A stretch of 10,132 nt of DNA from a bacterium (GTDB taxonomy: Bacteria; UBP15; UBA6099). The stretch lies in contig JAKQBV010000348.1 in NCBI GenBank assembly GCA_029573925.1, positions 1 to 10,132 on the forward strand, in the 5' to 3' direction. Under the pieces are notes generated by a model. That model was not told the origin of the DNA and ran no database searches. It saw only the letters and a program-made list of their open reading frames with translations. Below, one piece after another: positions 6,970 through 10,132 of the stretch. The first letter of the stretch is position 1. Each line of letters begins with the position of its first letter. The translations under genes and the position numbers were made by a program.

Positions 6970-6999
6970 ATTATACATTAATGCGGGTCTCTTTGACAA
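6970..6999 (-). promoter_or_regulatory. Sigma-70-type promoter for the zinc-ribbon / HEAGH gene pair
   Basis: On the - strand TTGTCA (6999-6994, five of six consensus bases) is followed after 18 bp by a perfect TATAAT (6975-6970). The predicted start of transcription is near 6963, giving a leader of about 75 nt before ATG 6887. The leader contains a 6-bp CGCGCG self-complementary stem (6934-6939 with 6948-6953). The -35 overlaps that of the divergent promoter. Confidence 0.72.
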
Positions 7000-7021
7000 A
7001 AAGATTGGCTCCGGCCATAAT
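6993..7021 (+). promoter_or_regulatory. Sigma-70-type promoter for the alpha/beta hydrolase gene, predicted leaderless
   Basis: A perfect TTGACA at 6993-6998 is followed after exactly 17 bp by CATAAT (7016-7021, five of six consensus bases). The expected start site, 7 nt past the box, is 7028, the A of the hydrolase ATG. No Shine-Dalgarno sequence precedes that ATG, which fits a leaderless message. The -35 hexamer coincides, one base shifted, with the -35 of the leftward promoter. Confidence 0.68.
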
Positions 7022-7027
7022 TTTCGC

Positions 7028-8050
7028 ATGTTATGGGAATATCTGGTCAGATCGATCGACGAAATGTCCTATATGTATATGGGCAAGCAGAAGAACGCCG
7101 CCGAGGTGGCGGCTGCGATCGGCAGCCTTGAAGAATACGTCGAGAACGAAAACGCGCGAGAACCTCTCGAATACTTTAAGAATCCCGGTTATGTGCCGGA
7201 TATGAAGATATCCTCGCCTTCGGCGCGTCGCAACTATAACATTATGCGATTTCAGTTCGACAGCCCGGTGTACACGATGCATAGAGCGAACAATATCGTT
7301 CACGGGCGTTATTACGAACGTCATGGCCGGCCAGACCTGCCGATGGTGATACTCCTTCACGGTTGGCGGATGGAGTCTTACCTGTTGTTCGACAGGTATT
7401 GCAGATTGCTGGTGCGCGACGGGATCAACTGCGCGATGCCCGACCTGCCCTATCACATGAACCGGACGCCGAGAGACTCTTTCGCGGGCGAACACACGTT
7501 CAAAGAAGACGCCATTCACACGATGGAGACGATGCGGCAGTCGCTGTTCGACGTGATGTCGGTGGCGAACTGGGCGAAAAAGAAAAAAGGCGCGCGGCTG
7601 GTCGGCGTGATGGGCGTGTCTTTCGGAGGCCTGCTAAGCGGTCTGATGGCGTGCGTCGAGCCGCTGGTGGACTTCGCGGTGCTGGTATGCCCCGCTTCCG
7701 ACCTCGGCGAAATATTTAAAACAAGCAGACTCGGAAGACTGTTCGAAAAAGAGAATCCGAGGGCCGCCCGCCTAATCACTAAATATAAGGACACTTTGGC
7801 GGGCATGTCTTTGCCGAATCTGAAACCTTTGCTTCCGCCCGAAAGAATTTTTATCGCTCACGGAATCTACGACGCTATGGTTCCGGAGGAAGTGACGGAA
7901 AATCTCTGGCATTCATGGGACAAACCTGTTCTGAAGAGATACCCTCACGGACACCTCAGCATCATTCTTCTAAATCCTCAACTTGAATCTGATCTCAAAG
8001 AATGGCTTAAATCCGTGTACAACCTGCCTCCGGCAAGCGAATTGCGCTAG
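7028..8050 (+). CDS. Alpha/beta hydrolase, possibly related to the ABHD18-like group
   Basis: The 340-residue protein has a complete alpha/beta-hydrolase signature: oxyanion-hole strand VILLHGW (HGW 111-113), nucleophile elbow GVSFGG with Ser198, probable acid Asp282 in AHGIYDAMVP, and catalytic His309 (or His307) in RYPHGHLS. Between strand and elbow lie MPDLPYHMNRTP (137-148) and a QSLFDVMSVANW helix, a pattern I associate with bacterial relatives of ABHD18/DUF2048; that placement is tentative. The N-terminal 90 residues precede the core fold and are not recognised. No signal peptide is seen, so it is probably cytoplasmic; esterase, lipase or peptidase substrate is unknown. Start 7028 is chosen because the promoter predicts transcription from this base; later Mets at residues 13, 16 and 18 also lack ribosome-binding sites. 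The gene is divergent from the zinc-ribbon gene and convergent with dnaE. Confidence 0.88.
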   Translation: MLWEYLVRSIDEMSYMYMGKQKNAAEVAAAIGSLEEYVENENAREPLEYFKNPGYVPDMKISSPSARRNYNIMRFQFDSPVYTMHRANNIVHGRYYERHGRPDLPMVILLHGWRMESYLLFDRYCRLLVRDGINCAMPDLPYHMNRTPRDSFAGEHTFKEDAIHTMETMRQSLFDVMSVANWAKKKKGARLVGVMGVSFGGLLSGLMACVEPLVDFAVLVCPASDLGEIFKTSRLGRLFEKENPRAARLITKYKDTLAGMSLPNLKPLLPPERIFIAHGIYDAMVPEEVTENLWHSWDKPVLKRYPHGHLSIILLNPQLESDLKEWLKSVYNLPPASELR

Positions 8051-8076
8051 CTATCAGATGGCATCTATATTGTATC

Positions 8077-8106
8077 CCGGATTCGTCGATTGAGCCGACG
8101 AACCGG
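8077..8106 (+). terminator. Hairpin after the hydrolase gene, possible weak terminator
   Basis: TTCGTCG (8082-8088) pairs with CGACGAA (8096-8102) over a 7-nt loop, and CCGG (8077-8080) pairs with CCGG (8103-8106) after a one-base bulge, giving 11 bp in total. It begins 26 nt past the hydrolase stop. The following T-tract is only TTTT at 8112-8115 and not adjacent, so termination would be inefficient or Rho-assisted. A second imperfect hairpin (8119-8139, GAGAA/TTCTC core) follows. Confidence 0.4.
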
Positions 8107-8172
8107 GGCGGTTTTCATAGCGGAGAAATTCTTCTCGCTTTAACCGAGTTTGAAGCGTCACCTTTTTTATTC

Positions 8173-8238
8173 AGTAGGGGCGCGGTTTCCGCGCCCAATT
8201 TCTGCGACTATTCGGGGCGGGGCAACACCGCCCCTACT
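8173..8238. repeat. 66-bp nested palindromic element (REP/MITE-like)
   Basis: The element is bounded by perfect 10-bp inverted termini, AGTAGGGGCG at 8173-8182 and CGCCCCTACT at 8229-8238. Inside are two further hairpins: GGGCGCGG / CCGCGCCC with a 3-nt loop (8178-8196) and GGGGCGG / CCGCCCC with a 7-nt loop (8214-8234). It can therefore fold either as one long stem or as two adjacent hairpins. It encodes nothing. Similar GTAGGGGCG-type palindromes are known as dispersed intergenic repeats in many bacterial genomes, but only one copy lies in this window. Together with the neighbouring hairpins it fills the 241-nt convergent spacer 8051-8291. Confidence 0.65.
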
Positions 8239-8240
8239 TC

Positions 8241-8258
8241 AAAAATGCGTCTTGCATT
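8241..8258 (-). terminator. Possible weak terminator after dnaE
   Basis: On the - strand AATGC pairs with GCATT over a 5-nt loop (8258-8254 with 8248-8244), extendable by two G-U pairs, and the descending arm runs into five Ts (8245-8241). It lies 33 nt past the dnaE stop. The stem is short and AT-rich, so the call is tentative; the adjacent palindrome could serve instead. Confidence 0.3.
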
Positions 8259-8291
8259 CCGCGTTTCATCCGCTCTAACGCTAAGGCGCAG

Positions 8292-10132
8292 CTACTGTCT
8301 GTCGGTTTCGACCCAGACGTTGCTCTCGCCGAAAATTCTTCTGGCGATACGCAGAAGCTCAGGGCTGTAACGCGCGCCGCTATTGCCGGAGAGAAGGAAC
8401 TTGCGGGCTTTTTTTCCTTCGTCGATATGAATCACGACATCGTTGTCGCCGCTGTTCGCGCTAAGGAGGCGTTTGAGTTCGCGCACCAACTCCGCCGACT
8501 TCTCGTCGCCTGTCGAACCTGCGATTCTAAAATGGACTCTTCGTTTCACTGGCTCGGACTTTTCGCCTGCTTCGGGGGTTTCCAGATAAGGCTCTATTTC
8601 ATTGCACATGACTCTGTATTCAAGAGTTTCCTCGTCATCTTCGCCGCCGCCGTTGTCCCTTGATTTTGCCCAGACTCGGCCCTTCACCGCCACCACATTG
8701 TCCTCACGAACATGATTTAAATATTTCACCCATTCCCTCGGGCCGATAGAGACGAGGATTTTGCCGGTGTAGTCCTCAAGATCGACAAACGCCATCTGGT
8801 CGCCTGACTTCAGGTTGAAAGTTTTTACCCGCGATATTGATCCCGCCACCACGACTTCTCTGCGTTCGGAAGGGTCTATCTCGACCACTTCGACGGCGGA
8901 AATATTTGCCTTCTGAGTCAACCACGCTCTGTACGGATCAAGCGGATTATGAGATAGATAGAGGCCGATAAGCTCTTTTTCGTCCTGAAGCAGAGTCCTC
9001 ATGCCGAACTCCTCGATTTGAGGCAGTTCAGGCTCGTAGCATTTGGAGGTCTCTTCGTCGCCGAACAGGCATGTCTGGCCGGAATCCCTGTCTCGCTGCA
9101 CTTTCTTGCCGTATTCCATCGCTTCTTCTACCGCTGCCATTTTCTGCGCGCGGTTCCCGTCTATGCCGTCCATTCCTCCGGAGCGTATAAGAGATTCGAT
9201 AGCTTTGGAGTTGACCGCCCTTAGGTCAACTCTCGCGCAAAACTCGAAAAGGGATTTGTAATGCCCGTTCTCATCCCTCTCTCGGATAATCGCCTCGATT
9301 GCCCCGCCTCCCACATTTTTCACGGCGGCTAGTCCGAAAACGATTCTGTCCTCCACCGGAGCGAAAATCGCCTGCCCGACATTTATGTCCGGAGGGGTGA
9401 CTTCGATTTTCATTCTGCGGCATTCGTCTATGTACTTTGCTATCTTTTCGCTGTCGTCCATGACGCTTGTCAACAGAGCCGCCATGAATTCCACCGGATA
9501 GTTCGCCTTGAGATAAGCGGTCTGATAAGCGATATAAGCGTAAACGGCGCTGTGGCTTTTGTTGAAACCGTATCCGGAAAAACTGTCTATCTGGGTGAAA
9601 AGAGTTTCCGCAGCCGCTCTGCTTCCAAGAGTCTCTTCAGCGCCGGCGATGAATTTCACGCCGAGCCTGTCCATGTCTTCTTGTTTCTTTTTCGCCATCG
9701 CTTTTCTCAGTTCGTCAGCCTGAGCAAGAGTGAAGCCGGCAACAAAGTGAGCTATCTGCATCGCCTGTTCCTGATAAAGAAGAACTCCCGAAGTTTCTCT
9801 TAAAACCACTTCGAGCTTCGGGTGAGGGTATTCGACCTTTTTTGGGTCTTTCTTGCGATTTTCGAAAAATTTATCGACGTCGCCGCCCCGAAGCGGGCCG
9901 GGCCTGTTCAGCGCGTTCAGCGCGATAAGGTCTTCGATGCATGTTGGCTGAAGCCGCGCGCACAGCCGTTTCACGGTGTTTCCCTCGAACTGGAACACGC
10001 CGTCCGTTTCTCCGCTGCGGAAGACTTCATACGACTTGTCGTCGTCGAGCGGCAGATGATCCAAATCAATCTTTTTGCCTGTTCTTTTTTCAACGTAGCG
10101 CGCGGCGTCCGCAAGAACGGTCAGGTTGCGAA
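8292..10132 (-). CDS. dnaE: DNA polymerase III alpha subunit, C-terminal half (5' end outside the window)
   Basis: The frame is open to the right edge and gives 612 residues, beginning RNLTVLADAARYVEKRTG. This matches the stretch just after the FDFLGL motif of bacterial DnaE, so the PHP domain and catalytic Asp residues are off the window; the TTG at 10064 is internal. Visible parts: thumb/fingers motifs GVFQFE (44-49), RPGPL (76-80), YQEQ (119-122) and GYGFNKSHSAVYAYIAYQTAY (186-206); a helix-hairpin-helix region (FGLAAVKNVGGGAIEAII, about 265-282); a beta-clamp-binding motif QTCLF (352-356); an OB fold (about 425-488); and a C-terminal domain ending EDR-type (VWVETDRQ). The protein is the replicative polymerase, acting with the clamp at the fork. 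Residue numbers count from the first complete codon in the window. Length to the end is normal for DnaE, so the 3' part looks intact. Confidence 0.97.
   Translation of the reverse strand, partial: RNLTVLADAARYVEKRTGKKIDLDHLPLDDDKSYEVFRSGETDGVFQFEGNTVKRLCARLQPTCIEDLIALNALNRPGPLRGGDVDKFFENRKKDPKKVEYPHPKLEVVLRETSGVLLYQEQAMQIAHFVAGFTLAQADELRKAMAKKKQEDMDRLGVKFIAGAEETLGSRAAAETLFTQIDSFSGYGFNKSHSAVYAYIAYQTAYLKANYPVEFMAALLTSVMDDSEKIAKYIDECRRMKIEVTPPDINVGQAIFAPVEDRIVFGLAAVKNVGGGAIEAIIRERDENGHYKSLFEFCARVDLRAVNSKAIESLIRSGGMDGIDGNRAQKMAAVEEAMEYGKKVQRDRDSGQTCLFGDEETSKCYEPELPQIEEFGMRTLLQDEKELIGLYLSHNPLDPYRAWLTQKANISAVEVVEIDPSERREVVVAGSISRVKTFNLKSGDQMAFVDLEDYTGKILVSIGPREWVKYLNHVREDNVVAVKGRVWAKSRDNGGGEDDEETLEYRVMCNEIEPYLETPEAGEKSEPVKRRVHFRIAGSTGDEKSAELVRELKRLLSANSGDNDVVIHIDEGKKARKFLLSGNSGARYSPELLRIARRIFGESNVWVETDRQ

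Noticed and set aside
7363..7719. 118-codon + strand frame overlapping the hydrolase
   Set aside because: It is an out-of-frame shadow of the hydrolase core, very Arg-rich, with no start signal.
10062..10064. TTG as the start of a short dnaE-like gene
   Set aside because: The same frame continues upstream to the window edge with residues typical of DnaE (RNLTVLADAARYVEKRTG), so this is an internal Leu codon of a gene cut by the window.

Overview
The window looks like chromosomal DNA from a Gram-negative, motile or at least chemosensory bacterium of moderately high GC content. This is inferred from Sec signal peptides, a transmembrane chemoreceptor with a periplasmic sensor domain, and a C-terminal DnaE typical of a bacterial replicative polymerase. 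Nothing in it fixes the phylum. Two genes appear to start with TTG and two may be read from leaderless transcripts, so start-codon usage is loose. No tRNA, rRNA, CRISPR array, transposase or phage gene was seen.

Left block (1-3824, + strand): the tail of a receiver-domain protein (1-177), a secreted PhnD-type solute-binding protein (256-1131), and an 867-residue methyl-accepting chemotaxis protein (1221-3824). The chemoreceptor has a Cache-like periplasmic domain, five tandem HAMP units and a full MCP signalling hairpin. Together these suggest a sensory module in which the binding protein may present a ligand to the receptor.

Middle block (3873-6971, - strand): reading leftward from a strong promoter at 6970-6999, a small Cys-rich zinc-ribbon-like protein (true start probably 6887) overlaps by 4 nt a secreted two-domain protein carrying an HEAGH metallopeptidase-type motif in a hydrophobic helix. 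An MFS transporter of the fucose-permease (FHS) type follows 67 nt downstream, behind a GC hairpin that abuts its ribosome-binding site. The three may form one transcription unit. The MFS gene converges on the chemoreceptor gene.

Right block (6970-10132): the promoter of the middle block is back to back with a second promoter that fires rightward into an alpha/beta hydrolase (7028-8050). The two promoters share essentially one -35 hexamer. After the hydrolase comes a 241-nt spacer with three or four hairpins, including a 66-bp nested palindrome of repetitive-element type. It separates the hydrolase from the convergent 3' half of dnaE (8292-10132, - strand, running off the right edge).

The points most worth checking are the five-HAMP chemoreceptor with its neighbouring binding protein, the shared-(-35) divergent promoter with a leaderless hydrolase message, the zinc-ribbon/HEAGH gene pair, and the nested palindrome.
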